A stretch of 64,000 bases of DNA from [Leptolyngbya] sp. PCC 7376 (GTDB taxonomy: Bacteria; Cyanobacteriota; Cyanobacteriia; Cyanobacteriales; MRBY01), in assembly GCF_000316605.1 (NCBI RefSeq), contig NC_019683.1, positions 414,036 through 478,035 of the forward strand, given 5' to 3'. The notes under the pieces are model-generated. The model made no database searches and was not told the DNA's origin. It saw only the letters and a program-made list of their open reading frames with translations. A program made the position numbers and the translations under genes. Positions 18,261 through 28,163 of this stretch are shown one piece after another; the stretch's first letter is position 1, and every line of letters begins with the position of its first letter.

Positions 18261-19089
18261 TGACCTCGACGGCACGTTATTAAACCACGACGATTACCGT
18301 TATGATGCGGCCATCCCCACCATAAAAAAACTTCAGGCGGCGGGGATTCCGGTGATGCCCACCACCAGTAAAACCAAAGCGGAAGTGATTGATTTACGGG
18401 CAGCATTGGGACTCAATGACCCGTTTATTGTGGAAAATGGCAGCGGTATTTTTCTAGAGCTGGACGACAAACGGTTTGATTTTCAGTCCTTGGCGATCGC
18501 CGAAAATCTGAGCCTAAATCCTATCGATGGTTTAAATACAGTGACCTTAGGCGTGACATATGAACAGGCACGACAGGGTTTAAAACACCTCTCAGAGGAG
18601 ATTGACGAAATCTTAAAAGGGTTCGGAGATTTAACAATCGCTGAATTACAGGCAGTCACAGATTTGCCAGAGAATGCGCTAAAACGGGCTTGCGATCGCC
18701 AATTTAGTGAGCCTTTTATTCGACCAAAAACTTCTGTTGATACTCTTGAGGCGATCGCCAAAACCGCTAATTTCAAAATTTTAGTGGGTAATCGATTTTG
18801 TCATTTACTTGGTGCTGGCGCTGCGAAAGGTCGTGCTGTTCAGCTGATGACAAAAGCATGGCAACTCACCCATAGCACTGAGCAAAAAATCACGACAATC
18901 GGTTTGGGAGATAGCCCCAATGATCTGTCGATGCTTCAAGCTGTGGATGTCCCCATTGTTGTGCCGGGAGTTAAAGGTGCCCATCCCAACCTAATTCCCT
19001 ACATCGAAAAATATGGTTGGCAAATTGCTCCAGCAACAGGCTGCCTGGGTTGGTCTGCCGCAGTGGAAAAGGCGATCGCCTCACTATGA
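18244..19089 (+). CDS. gpgP: glucosyl-3-phosphoglycerate phosphatase (HAD family)
   Basis: A 281-residue HAD hydrolase of the mannosyl-3-phosphoglycerate phosphatase type that dephosphorylates the GpgS product to glucosylglycerate. Motif I is FSDLDGTLL, and the motif III/IV region is GLGDSPNDLSML. The ATG at 18244 is preferred over a TTG at 18229. It overlaps the phosphorylase gene by 17 bp, so the two are translated together. Having synthesis and breakdown steps coupled suggests turnover of the solute pool. Confidence 0.88.
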   Translation: MFLCFSDLDGTLLNHDDYRYDAAIPTIKKLQAAGIPVMPTTSKTKAEVIDLRAALGLNDPFIVENGSGIFLELDDKRFDFQSLAIAENLSLNPIDGLNTVTLGVTYEQARQGLKHLSEEIDEILKGFGDLTIAELQAVTDLPENALKRACDRQFSEPFIRPKTSVDTLEAIAKTANFKILVGNRFCHLLGAGAAKGRAVQLMTKAWQLTHSTEQKITTIGLGDSPNDLSMLQAVDVPIVVPGVKGAHPNLIPYIEKYGWQIAPATGCLGWSAAVEKAIASL

Positions 19090-19109
19090 TCTTTCAGTCA
19101 GATTTTTAA

Positions 19110-20486
19110 TCAAACATTTAAACCAACTTGCAACGGCGGATTTGTTGCAGAATCCTCATTGGTATCTTTTTTTGGCTTATTGGCATCGAAAATACGGTAG
19201 GTCAAATAGGGTAGCGTTAACGTTAAAGCAATCCCCAACAGAGCCCCCCAATCCAGACCATTTGCGGTGTTTTCTTGCCATGCCTGCCAATACATTTCGA
19301 GGTGGTGAAACATAAAAAATGTACCGAAAACCATATACAGTGATCGCTCTCCTTGATTACGGCAGGAATAACCACCGAGGGCACAATAAAACAAAATTGA
19401 GGCAATCCCCCACAGGGTTAACTGCCCACTCACACCCAAAAATAATTCTGTCAGGATAGTTGATTGGTAAATAAGACCATGCCACAAAGCCATCATTACG
19501 ACTGCAAAAATCACAAAAAATTTGCGCCGACCCAGAAATAGCAGTAGTCCCCATAAAGCATAAGAGCAGCCAAACAACAGTGGCGATCGCACAGAATTTG
19601 CCAGCACACCACCCCCTTCAAAAGGATTCACAATACCCATCGGCAGATAACCCATCAGACTATACCCAATGGCTTGCCCAAAATCATAAATCAACCTTCC
19701 AGCTGCACTAAAAGCAAAATCAAATAACGGTACTGCAAACATTAAAGCGCCAACAAAAAGACCAATGCCAAGGGGAATCCAAAATTCTTCCTCAATATCC
19801 ATCGAAGCGATCTTTTCATAAAAAGATTGTTTGCGGTTGGGCTGTAAATCTTCCAGTAAAATTTTTTCGTTCCAATCTGGTGCCACTTGCCTTGAGGCAG
19901 AACCCATCACATGCACTCGTTCCATCTCTGGCAAAGCAGAATATTGCAGCAGCTCATAAATCACCATCAGACAATCTGCGCGCTTAGGCACTTCTTGGCC
20001 CCGCAGCTCGATCCGCAAAGTGCCTCTCTTTTGCTCTATTACCCTAGCTGCTACATTAAAGTCTTTCAAAGTTTCATTAATGGCGATCGCCAATTGCGCT
20101 GACGAGGTAAAAGTCTCCGTTTGTTTGATGGTGCTCGTTGCCGTTGTCGTGGTGATCGCCTCAGACAGATCATTACCTTCATCTAAAGCAATCTCACTCA
20201 TCAAAAATGTTTTCTGCCAGACCACTTGAAGTTCGCCGTAGTGTCTTGCAGAGATTTTGACGAGCTCAACATTCTCCGGCTGCAACTCATACAGCAATTG
20301 CTCAATAGACGGCATAATTTCTTCAGGCGAAGGCGGTTCGAGGCTTTCGACACTGAGATTGAGGCAATGACGATCCGGCGTTGCGATCACCCACACATTG
20401 AAGCGTGCGAGGTGATTTCCTAAAAAACTGGCGATCGCCTGAGGCTCTCCCTGTTTTGCGTAGCGATTTAGCCGAGACTTTTCCAT
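19110..20486 (-). CDS. membrane protein with two repeated cyanobacterial cytosolic modules
   Basis: Start set at 20486 (MEKSRLNRYAKQGEPQAIASFLG), because homologous modules begin LNR-A-QG-P-AIA; about 458 residues. The N-terminal half holds two copies of an alpha/beta module of about 75 residues each (about 15-95 and 125-205). Each ends in a pattern like W-x3-F or W-x2-K-I-L. After about residue 225 there are roughly seven hydrophobic segments. The repeated module is common in cyanobacterial membrane proteins of unknown role. It converges with gpgP, 20 bp apart. Confidence 0.6.
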   Translation of the reverse strand: MEKSRLNRYAKQGEPQAIASFLGNHLARFNVWVIATPDRHCLNLSVESLEPPSPEEIMPSIEQLLYELQPENVELVKISARHYGELQVVWQKTFLMSEIALDEGNDLSEAITTTTATSTIKQTETFTSSAQLAIAINETLKDFNVAARVIEQKRGTLRIELRGQEVPKRADCLMVIYELLQYSALPEMERVHVMGSASRQVAPDWNEKILLEDLQPNRKQSFYEKIASMDIEEEFWIPLGIGLFVGALMFAVPLFDFAFSAAGRLIYDFGQAIGYSLMGYLPMGIVNPFEGGGVLANSVRSPLLFGCSYALWGLLLFLGRRKFFVIFAVVMMALWHGLIYQSTILTELFLGVSGQLTLWGIASILFYCALGGYSCRNQGERSLYMVFGTFFMFHHLEMYWQAWQENTANGLDWGALLGIALTLTLPYLTYRIFDANKPKKDTNEDSATNPPLQVGLNV

Positions 20487-20764
20487 AGTGCCGATATAGC
20501 CGAACCTGACAGAACAAACAACCGCCGCACCAAATTCTCTGCCATTCACTCACGACACCCAGGCCGTAATCTTTCGACATTAAAAAAGCAGCGCAGCATT
20601 TTCTATTTGTTACTACGGATACATTTCCGGCTGACAGGATTACTTGCCTGTATTACAAGGCTTCCAGAGTACTGATTATCATTTGGATAACAACTCAAAA
20701 AGAGATTAAAAGCTTGCAGGGCAAAGCCTTGAGCGTTCTGCTAATCATCTGATTAAAGTTTTGG

Positions 20765-21301
20765 TTAAGAGATCAGTTGCCACTCTAGTACAAATGACGT
20801 AGGGATTTTCAATATTGACCTTGGGATAGTCGGCAATTCAAGGATTACAGGTTCATCCTCTGGGAGCTGCGAAACAATCTCTGTCACATCAAATTGCCCA
20901 ACACTAGCCATAGGTGCGCCGTCTTCAAACTCATCATGAGCCTGAAAATCTTGTCCAGTGCGAGTCCGGATAACTAAAGGCTGGGGATGCTGAAACTCGA
21001 TCTGCCCCGGAAACCCAACAAGACGTAGTTCTGTATGACCAATCACGCCATCCTGAACATCTTGGAATACCACGACTTGCCAAGATCGACGATCAATATC
21101 TCGCATTGATCGACGGGACTGATCGAGCATTTCTCCAGTGCCATTGTGATACTGACGAATTTCTGCATTGCTAAGCGGTGCCCAAAAGCTATCACCAAGC
21201 AGTAACAACAGACTTAAACCCAAAATAATCACAAAACGTCGAAGAATACGCAGCGCTTTTTTGCGATAAGAATCTTGTGCAGATGTTTCTGTGTTGATCA
21301 T
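20765..21301 (-). CDS. DUF3122-family membrane-anchored protein
   Basis: Start at 21301 (MINTETSAQ), giving 178 residues. One N-terminal hydrophobic segment (about residues 22-43, VIILGLSLLLLLGDS) acts as signal or anchor. The periplasmic part contains SWQVVVFQDV and LRLVGFPGQIEF, typical of the cyanobacterial DUF3122 family, and continues with beta-strand-rich sequence. Function unknown. The start is 108 bp from the divergent lipoprotein gene. Confidence 0.6.
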   Translation of the reverse strand: MINTETSAQDSYRKKALRILRRFVIILGLSLLLLLGDSFWAPLSNAEIRQYHNGTGEMLDQSRRSMRDIDRRSWQVVVFQDVQDGVIGHTELRLVGFPGQIEFQHPQPLVIRTRTGQDFQAHDEFEDGAPMASVGQFDVTEIVSQLPEDEPVILELPTIPRSILKIPTSFVLEWQLIS

Positions 21302-21409
21302 TTTTTGTAACGGGTGAGCCGTGGCAAAAACCTGCTTATATGATGATGACACAGTGCAATCAGGTTGCGCCGTCACACTGAAGTTTGCTTTGTTAGGAGT
21401 AGGTTTGGC

Positions 21410-23044
21410 ATGAAAATATCTTGGCGATCGCCATTACTGTGGAGCTGCGCTGTTGCATTATTAGTGGCCTGTGAAGATACAGCAACTAATCCTGGCGAGT
21501 CTGCTAATAACACTGTAGAGGAAACGCCTACTGCCAATTGCCCAAGCAGTGATCCTGAGGCTCGTAAATTTGACGTTAACAGCCAACCCTACCTCACTGA
21601 TATTTTCAACTATGCCCCTCAGGAAATAGAGCTAAGCACTGATACTGTGACCTTTCAAACAATCAATCATGATCTGGTTTTCTGCCGCGAGAATAGCGAG
21701 TGGTCAATTTTGCCACCTAGTATTGAACCACCCAGTGATGAATTTGACGAAGCAGCCTTTGAGGAATTGAGTGATCCGCCTCCTACAACCATTGAAGCAG
21801 ATGGTCAATCATTCGAGTATCGCACCAACCTTTCCCCAAACCCTTTTCCTGATTACACCGAAAATCCAGATAAGGTAATTTTTGAGATCACCCCTCCGGA
21901 TGCCAGTAGTCCCTACACTCTAGATCTCTACAACCTTGAGCAACTCCGCGCCTCTGGGATTGGCTATGATCTCGGTTTTCCAGAGGTAAATGGTGCTGTC
22001 CAAGTGGGTGACTCATTATTTTTTGCGGTTTCTTCAGAGCAGGGTGAGGGCTTTAACGGCTTAACAACTCTAATTCGCTACGACATCAACACAAATGATT
22101 TAGAAAAAACACAACCAGTTAATCTCATCGCAGAGCAAATCACCGATATGCTCGTCACCACTGTTGATGAGGAAGTGACGCTATGGTTTGGTACGAAATA
22201 TTCCGCTGAGGGTTCTGGTTTAATTCCAGCCAAAGGTTTAGTGACCTATACGTTTACGGCTGATTCATGGCGACAGGGAAAAACAGCAGCTTACAGTGTG
22301 CACAATAGTCCGCTTGTGGGTGCTATTCCAACGGATTTGACTTTGGATGATGAGGTGATGTGGGTTGCTACGGGCAGCGGTATTTGTCAGTTTCCATGGC
22401 AAGACGTGAAGGATTGGGATGCTTGGCAATGTTGGGAATTTATCTTAGAGACAGAGATTCCGACAGCGGGTATTCCGCTATATGGGAGTCTTTTGAGCAC
22501 AACGCCAATTACAACTCTCACGCCATCAGACGACAATGAAATGACGGAAGTGTATTGGTGGTCTAGCATGGAGCCGCTGGGATTTGAAGAAGAGTCTGAG
22601 CGACTTGGTCGATTTGAGGTAGCTTATCCGGTCGGACTGGAGGTGACGGTTCCAGAGGGCGGCTATCGCTGGCTTAATGAGGATTCTGTGCAGCCAACAC
22701 CGCCTTGGGAAACGAATGTTTTCTGGCCAGGACGAGAATGGCACTGGGAAGACGATCGCTTTGTACGGGGTTTTGATGAGGTGAATATTAATTTCCTAGC
22801 GTTGGGTGCGTCTGGTGTTAGTGCCAACGGTTTTACGGATGCGGGCATTCTGGATGCCAATGCCCTGCGCGGCGAGCTAGATTTGATTGACATGACATCA
22901 GAAAGCACAACGGTGCAATATTTTTCGGGTTGGGTAGAGGAGTCTCAATTGGAACCTTATTTCACAGTTATTCCTTCCCGTAAATCTCAGCCCGCCACGC
23001 CAAACCCTCTTGAGGCGATCGCCCCCAATTTAGAGTCGTTCTAA
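21410..23044 (+). CDS. lipoprotein of unknown function
   Basis: The ATG at 21410 has AGGAG 10 bases upstream, better than a TTG at 21365. The 544-residue product starts MKISWRSPLLWSCAVALLVAC, a type II signal peptide with a lipobox ending at Cys21. A Thr/Pro/Glu-rich linker and acidic domain follow. Parts such as NGAVQVGDSLFFAV and LWFGTKYS suggest beta-propeller-like strands. I do not recognise the family. Expected location is the outer or inner membrane, facing the periplasm. Confidence 0.7.
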   Translation: MKISWRSPLLWSCAVALLVACEDTATNPGESANNTVEETPTANCPSSDPEARKFDVNSQPYLTDIFNYAPQEIELSTDTVTFQTINHDLVFCRENSEWSILPPSIEPPSDEFDEAAFEELSDPPPTTIEADGQSFEYRTNLSPNPFPDYTENPDKVIFEITPPDASSPYTLDLYNLEQLRASGIGYDLGFPEVNGAVQVGDSLFFAVSSEQGEGFNGLTTLIRYDINTNDLEKTQPVNLIAEQITDMLVTTVDEEVTLWFGTKYSAEGSGLIPAKGLVTYTFTADSWRQGKTAAYSVHNSPLVGAIPTDLTLDDEVMWVATGSGICQFPWQDVKDWDAWQCWEFILETEIPTAGIPLYGSLLSTTPITTLTPSDDNEMTEVYWWSSMEPLGFEEESERLGRFEVAYPVGLEVTVPEGGYRWLNEDSVQPTPPWETNVFWPGREWHWEDDRFVRGFDEVNINFLALGASGVSANGFTDAGILDANALRGELDLIDMTSESTTVQYFSGWVEESQLEPYFTVIPSRKSQPATPNPLEAIAPNLESF

Positions 23045-23065
23045 CAGGAGATTTTTATTACTCAA

Positions 23066-24148
23066 TTATTGGCCTTGAGTATTAGTTGACCAAAGAGGTT
23101 GGAAATCTTTTGTATATAGAGCCACCTCTCCGGTTTTATGAAAGGCGAAAACCGCTTCGGGATTACCGCCAGTCTGAGTTGACCAAAGGGGTTGACCTCT
23201 TCGGGAAATAATAATATTGCCATTAGGTTTAATCGTCAGCAAATCAGAGGGATCTCTTGGCGTCCATGTATTACTGGACCAAATCGGTCGGCCCGTCGAG
23301 TTATAGAGAACGAAATTGCCATCGATCTGAAACGTTAAGCGGTAGCCACCACAAGTTTTCCATTCAGTACCAGGTTTAATGATTAAGTCTGCGCCACCAG
23401 CCCGCAGCAAAATATCGTCTTGGCAGGGTTGATTACTAGGAGTTTGTAGTCCAGATAGAACGGTTTGAAGAGGACGCACTTCTGGCACAACGGCGATCGC
23501 CCGAGGGATTTTAGGTTGATTTAGTGCTGCGTCAAAGTTGGCAATAATGTCTTCTTGAATCCAATCGTTTGTGTCGAGGCGATCGCCTTGATTCTCAAAT
23601 TGATAGCAACCAAAGTTCGGGTCGCAAGGCAAGTCACCAAGGCTCGCATTCTTATTCTCGTTGGGCAGTTGGAAATAGTTTAGAAACATCCCCACTTGCG
23701 GACCTACGACAGCGGAATATGAAATCGCTTGATTCTTTGGTGGCTCGACAAAAGCCACAAGCTCAATCGGCCGCTCGATCAAAGGGACAAGTTTAGCGAT
23801 GGATTGCACGCCGACTCCTTGTCCAATCAGAAAAATCGGACGACCTTCGGGGATACTGTTAAAGGTATATTTCGCATCAATGACCGACACGCTATTGGGC
23901 GATCGCCGCTGAATACTTAATGGCAAATTATGGCCACCAATAAAATCGCTTGGGGATACCTGCCAAACTTCGGCATCTAAATCTTTTAGGGCAGACTCAA
24001 TCGTAGTCATCTGGGACGCATTATCACTCACCAAAATTGCGAGGGGAGATGCTGTTTCTGCAAAGACTGGATTGGAAAGTGCAATGGCCGGAGTGATCGC
24101 AAAAACAGTAGCAAGACTGAGCTGGGAAAGAGATGCAGATATCTTCAT
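23066..24148 (-). CDS. secreted protein with C-terminal B-lectin (bulb-type) domain
   Basis: Start at 24148 (MKISASLSQL); the codon three triplets upstream is TTG. 360 residues with a signal peptide ending near VFAET. The middle (about 35-235) looks like an alpha/beta-hydrolase-like region (FLIGQGVGVQSIAKL), with no clear catalytic triad. Residues about 250-360 hold three beta-prism repeats, each with a hydrophobic strand and a PxWSxxT end: FVLYNSTGRPIWSSNT, IIISRRGQPLWSTQT, VALYTKDFQPLWSTNT. The canonical QxDxNxVxY mannose motif is only partly kept. A carbohydrate-binding exported protein is inferred. Confidence 0.75.
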   Translation of the reverse strand: MKISASLSQLSLATVFAITPAIALSNPVFAETASPLAILVSDNASQMTTIESALKDLDAEVWQVSPSDFIGGHNLPLSIQRRSPNSVSVIDAKYTFNSIPEGRPIFLIGQGVGVQSIAKLVPLIERPIELVAFVEPPKNQAISYSAVVGPQVGMFLNYFQLPNENKNASLGDLPCDPNFGCYQFENQGDRLDTNDWIQEDIIANFDAALNQPKIPRAIAVVPEVRPLQTVLSGLQTPSNQPCQDDILLRAGGADLIIKPGTEWKTCGGYRLTFQIDGNFVLYNSTGRPIWSSNTWTPRDPSDLLTIKPNGNIIISRRGQPLWSTQTGGNPEAVFAFHKTGEVALYTKDFQPLWSTNTQGQ

Positions 24149-24333
24149 TGGTGGCAAGAGTGACTGGGCAAATAAACTGTCAGAATCAGAGAAAGATTGC
24201 GGCGCAAAGATGCTGTAGTTTTACAGTCTTTCTACTAAAAAATCAGTAGAAATTTCAGATCAGTTTAAACGTTTTATCCTTGCTTCAGCACAAGAATCAC
24301 CCTTTTAGCAGAGATGTCATTGAGACAATTAAT

Positions 24334-25857
24334 CTAAAAATTCAACCATGTGGCGATCGCCCCTGGCAGTGGCAAGAAAATTAGCATCACAAACACTAAA
24401 TTAACAATGCCCAAAATATCGCGGCGATTATCCAGATCCGTGACATCGTTTAACGCTGGCTGATGGGCTAGTGGCATCAAAATCGCAAACACCGCGAGGA
24501 ATACAAAATTAGGCTGCACAAAGGCGATCGCAATCATACAAAGGCGTGTTACTTGGGCAATCACACCCGCTGTCCGTTGACCAAATACTGCATGGGTCAT
24601 TAATCCGCCATCCAATTGCCCAATGGGTAAAAGCTGCATTCCACCAAAAATAAAGGCCACATATCCGGCGATCGCCACAGGATGAAGATCAATGGCCATA
24701 TCGGTTGTGAACTGTGCGCCCATTGCCAAGCGACTGATTAATGCGAGGAGAAATGAAAACCTCGGATCAAACTCATTCAACGTTAATAATGTGGCTTCTT
24801 CCGGTAGCGGCACGACTTGCGACAAACTGAGACCAATCCATAGACAAGGCAACGTGATCACCATGCCAATAAACGACCCAGCAGCCGAAATATCAAACAG
24901 AGCTTGGCGGTGGGGAATGGGGGATTTTCGTTGGGTATAAGCACCCAGAGTTCCCACAAAAAATGGAATCGGCACGAAATAGGGCAAGTGCGCCTTCACT
25001 TTGTAATAGAGACCCACAAAATAATGACCAAGCTCATGCAGCCCAAAAATTAGAACAATGAGCAAACCATAGGGTAATCCTTGCCACAACAAATCAGGAT
25101 TCTGTTGGAGGATTTCTGGGTCTACATTTTGTAATTCCAAGCCCATCACTGTCGTGGTAAATACCGTAATCAGCATCAAGGCGATCGCTAACAAAGGACG
25201 GGTTAACGGCTCTTGATTTTCTGACTCTTGTTCTGCCTTCCAAGGATTTGGAACGAGAGCAAAAAAGGGTTGACCTTTAAAACTTTCTTGGAATACCACG
25301 ACAAAGCGATCGCCAAACAAATTCTCGATATTGGTGCGAATCGTTTGATAGGCATCCTTTGGCACTGCCCGCAGCTTACCCTTACAAATCACAGCCTGGG
25401 GATAATAATCAATATTCTGTAGATAAAAAGTCCCCCACGGGAAACATTGCCTCAGGGCTTCTTCCTCTTTACTACTGATGGGGCGATTGGCTTTTTTCGG
25501 CTTGTTTAAATTTTTTAGTTCTTCTTTCTTTAGGGAAATCCGATTAGCAAGGGTGGCAGCATCGGGAAGTTTTTCATCAGTTTGAGGTTTATCCTCACCC
25601 TCTTTCGTTGGCGGTTTACCCCATTCAATCAGTGACCAATAGGTAATTGGCGAAATAATGAGCAGCGGTAACATCGCCAAGATTGGCATTGGCACCGACG
25701 CACCATAGATCAAAATCCAGATGAGCCAAGACGATGCAGGCAACATCATCACTAACCACAGCAAGCCAATGGGTGCCTTATTTTCCGGCGGTACAGTGCG
25801 ACGGATTAGGGCATAGGTCAACATACCCATGATAAAAAATAGCAGCCAGACTTCCAT
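24334..25857 (-). CDS. site-2 protease family (M50) membrane metalloprotease, EGY-like
   Basis: 507 residues with several transmembrane segments. Zinc motif HELGH at 274-278 (FGLHELGHYFVG) and the second motif LPIGQLDGGLMTHA supplying the Asp ligand. A soluble domain at about 85-210 precedes the catalytic core, as in chloroplast EGY proteases and their cyanobacterial homologues. These cleave membrane proteins within the bilayer. Two N-terminal hydrophobic segments (2-20, 30-75) come first. No associated anti-sigma factor is visible nearby. Confidence 0.88.
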   Translation of the reverse strand: MEVWLLFFIMGMLTYALIRRTVPPENKAPIGLLWLVMMLPASSWLIWILIYGASVPMPILAMLPLLIISPITYWSLIEWGKPPTKEGEDKPQTDEKLPDAATLANRISLKKEELKNLNKPKKANRPISSKEEEALRQCFPWGTFYLQNIDYYPQAVICKGKLRAVPKDAYQTIRTNIENLFGDRFVVVFQESFKGQPFFALVPNPWKAEQESENQEPLTRPLLAIALMLITVFTTTVMGLELQNVDPEILQQNPDLLWQGLPYGLLIVLIFGLHELGHYFVGLYYKVKAHLPYFVPIPFFVGTLGAYTQRKSPIPHRQALFDISAAGSFIGMVITLPCLWIGLSLSQVVPLPEEATLLTLNEFDPRFSFLLALISRLAMGAQFTTDMAIDLHPVAIAGYVAFIFGGMQLLPIGQLDGGLMTHAVFGQRTAGVIAQVTRLCMIAIAFVQPNFVFLAVFAILMPLAHQPALNDVTDLDNRRDILGIVNLVFVMLIFLPLPGAIATWLNF

Positions 25858-25989
25858 GAAATTCGATGTTTAACCTTGTTAAAAATACTTCAGACTCTCG
25901 ACGGCGATCGCCACCACAAATAAATTGTCGAAACCCCGAGGGAATGCAACAATAGTAGCGATTTATGCACAGAAATAGGCGACACCGCG

Positions 25990-26661
25990 TTGAACAATCC
26001 CCGTCCCCCCAAGCCCCCTCGCGAGATATTCCCCACGGTCTATAGCTTCACACCAAATCGCGAAACTTTGGGAGGGAGATCATACTTCATTGTAGAAAAA
26101 AGCGGCAATACTTTGGTAGATTGTCCCCCTTGGCATGAGGCGATCTCCGATTTTCTGCAGAAACAGGGTGGCGTTAAGACGTTATATATTACTCACCGAG
26201 CAGCAATCAGCAACCAAGTTGCAAAGATTCAGAGTGCTCTCGACTGTGAGATTGTGATCCAAGAACAAGAAGCTTATTTAATGCCAGAGGCAAAGGTCAC
26301 ATCTTTTCAGGACAACTGGCAACGGGGAAATTTAACGGCAATTTGGACACCAGGATTTTCCCCAGGTTCCTCTTGCCTCTACTACGAAAATGAGGGAGGC
26401 TGCTTATTTACAGGTAGACATTTGCTTCCCAATCAAAATGGTGAACTTTTAGCACTCCGTACGGCAAAAACTTTTCACTGGAAACGCCAACTGCAAAGCA
26501 TCGAGAAACTCGTCCAACACTTTAATGCAGCAACAGTGAGCAATATTTTACCTGCTGCCAATATTGGTTTTCTAAGGGGACAAGGGTATCTCTCAGAAGC
26601 CTATCATCAACTTAAACTTGCGATCGACCGCTCCCAAAATCAGCCCGAAGTCAATCTATAA
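25990..26661 (+). CDS. degenerate metallo-beta-lactamase-fold protein
   Basis: 223 residues, starting from a TTG at 25990, since no in-frame ATG lies upstream or nearby downstream. The fold pattern is recognisable: SYFIVEKSGNTLVDCPPW, then TLYITHRAAISN, then CLFTGRHLLP. The hallmark THxHxDH motif is reduced to THRAAIS, and the usual Asp of FTGD is Arg. Most metal ligands are missing, so it is probably not a hydrolase. The open frame and cyanobacterial codon style suggest a functioning protein of unknown role. Confidence 0.6.
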   Translation: MNNPRPPKPPREIFPTVYSFTPNRETLGGRSYFIVEKSGNTLVDCPPWHEAISDFLQKQGGVKTLYITHRAAISNQVAKIQSALDCEIVIQEQEAYLMPEAKVTSFQDNWQRGNLTAIWTPGFSPGSSCLYYENEGGCLFTGRHLLPNQNGELLALRTAKTFHWKRQLQSIEKLVQHFNAATVSNILPAANIGFLRGQGYLSEAYHQLKLAIDRSQNQPEVNL

Positions 26662-26829
26662 AAACTGGGCGAAATCATTCTCTCCATAAGGATCTGTTAG
26701 ATTAGTGGGCATCAACAGTGGCGTCTCTACAATAGCTTGCCAACCATAAGGATTTTCAGGGTAATCCGATGGATATTGGCGCTTTCGATTTCAGATTCAA
26801 ATTTTTACAATATTTAGGATAATTCCACT

Positions 26830-28161
26830 GTGTCAACGACAAACCCTGTGGCTTCACTCCGTCAATTTCTGTTGACCTATCAACCTCAAGATGTGGTCGA
26901 ACGGAAAATGCTGGATATTTTGCTTAGGGGACTCGATCTTCAACAACAATCCGCAAATCTTGGCCTCACTCCTCGCCAACGACGTCGTCTCAAGTTTGAG
27001 TGGAAAAAGTGGCGATCGCACCTATTGCTAGATGTGTTTTATCGGTTGCCTTCCCTCTCACGTCCACAACGGGAAATCGCAGCACAATACCGTGAGGATT
27101 ATGATAGTTTGCTCAATGATGTTGCGATGGAATTTGTCGCACGTATTTTGACAGAATTTCAGCCAGAACAGGTCACCCAAGGACAAAGTTTAACGGCAAA
27201 ATTGAGTATTTGGGTTAACTGTAAATTGCGTTTAAAGTGGCGGCTGCTCGACCTTATTACGCCTCAGAAAAAGACCAATCAAATTAAAGTTCTAGAAATC
27301 ATTTTGGAATTAGCTGGGCGATCGCTAGATGGATTTACCAAGTCAGAATTTCTGGAAATTATTCAGCAGAAAAATAATATTTCATCGACCTGGGCTACTG
27401 AATTTTTGATGGAGTTGTTGCCTCAGTTTTGGTCAGCGCCCTCGGAAGATGATCGCTACTTTTTTGATTGCCAACGGTTAGAGGATTATCTCGATCAGAT
27501 GCAACAGCAACTGTACACCGTTAGTCTCGACCCGGCGATCGCCACTAAAATTCCTGCGCCATCTTCATCGGAATCTACATCTGATTCCCCGACCCTAGCG
27601 ACAAAGATCTCAAATCTTCTCCTTGAACACCGAAAAACCTTACAAAAGATCTGCGTCAAAAATAATCCCAACTGTCACTGCACTCTCTTGCTCGAAAAAT
27701 ATTTTCAGCAGCAACTCTATCAAGTCAAAATCAACGAAGAAAGCATCACCAGACTGCTAGGAGTCAAACGTCCGACCTACCAATCACACCTCGAACGCAA
27801 ATGTCTCCCAGCCTTCTGGGAATTGGCAATCTACACCTCACCGGTAAGCCAAATCAACCCACAAACCCAGGAAAGCCCACTAAAACAGTACATCGAAACA
27901 GATCCAGAATCTCGTTTAGGCAAATGCTATTATATCGATAGAAATGGCGGCGAATATCCCGACTGTAACAGCCAAAATCTCGCGAAGAAATTATTGATTT
28001 TTTTCACCCCAAAACCCGAAAAGTGGAAAAATTTAGCTTTGTATTACCAACTCAATCGGGATACTCTAATTCGGTTTTGGAAAATGAAATGTTTATTTCT
28101 GATTAGCCTCATCACATTTGAATTAGAGTCAGAGATTTCGGATCGTCTGGAGGTGGAATAA
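26830..28161 (+). CDS. sigma-70-like / helix-turn-helix protein of unknown function
   Basis: 443 residues starting with GTG at 26830. Residues about 70-140 (WRSHLLLDVFYRLPSL to LSIWVNCKLRLKWRLLDLI) resemble the region 2 helices of ECF-like sigma factors. Later parts (ESITRLLGVKRPTYQSHLERK and NLALYYQLNRDTLIRFWK) look like HTH segments. It ends 2 bp before a DUF1822 gene. From memory, sigma-like genes and DUF1822 genes are often paired in cyanobacteria. Transcription activity is inference only. Confidence 0.5.
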   Translation: MSTTNPVASLRQFLLTYQPQDVVERKMLDILLRGLDLQQQSANLGLTPRQRRRLKFEWKKWRSHLLLDVFYRLPSLSRPQREIAAQYREDYDSLLNDVAMEFVARILTEFQPEQVTQGQSLTAKLSIWVNCKLRLKWRLLDLITPQKKTNQIKVLEIILELAGRSLDGFTKSEFLEIIQQKNNISSTWATEFLMELLPQFWSAPSEDDRYFFDCQRLEDYLDQMQQQLYTVSLDPAIATKIPAPSSSESTSDSPTLATKISNLLLEHRKTLQKICVKNNPNCHCTLLLEKYFQQQLYQVKINEESITRLLGVKRPTYQSHLERKCLPAFWELAIYTSPVSQINPQTQESPLKQYIETDPESRLGKCYYIDRNGGEYPDCNSQNLAKKLLIFFTPKPEKWKNLALYYQLNRDTLIRFWKMKCLFLISLITFELESEISDRLEVE

Positions 28162-28163
28162 AC

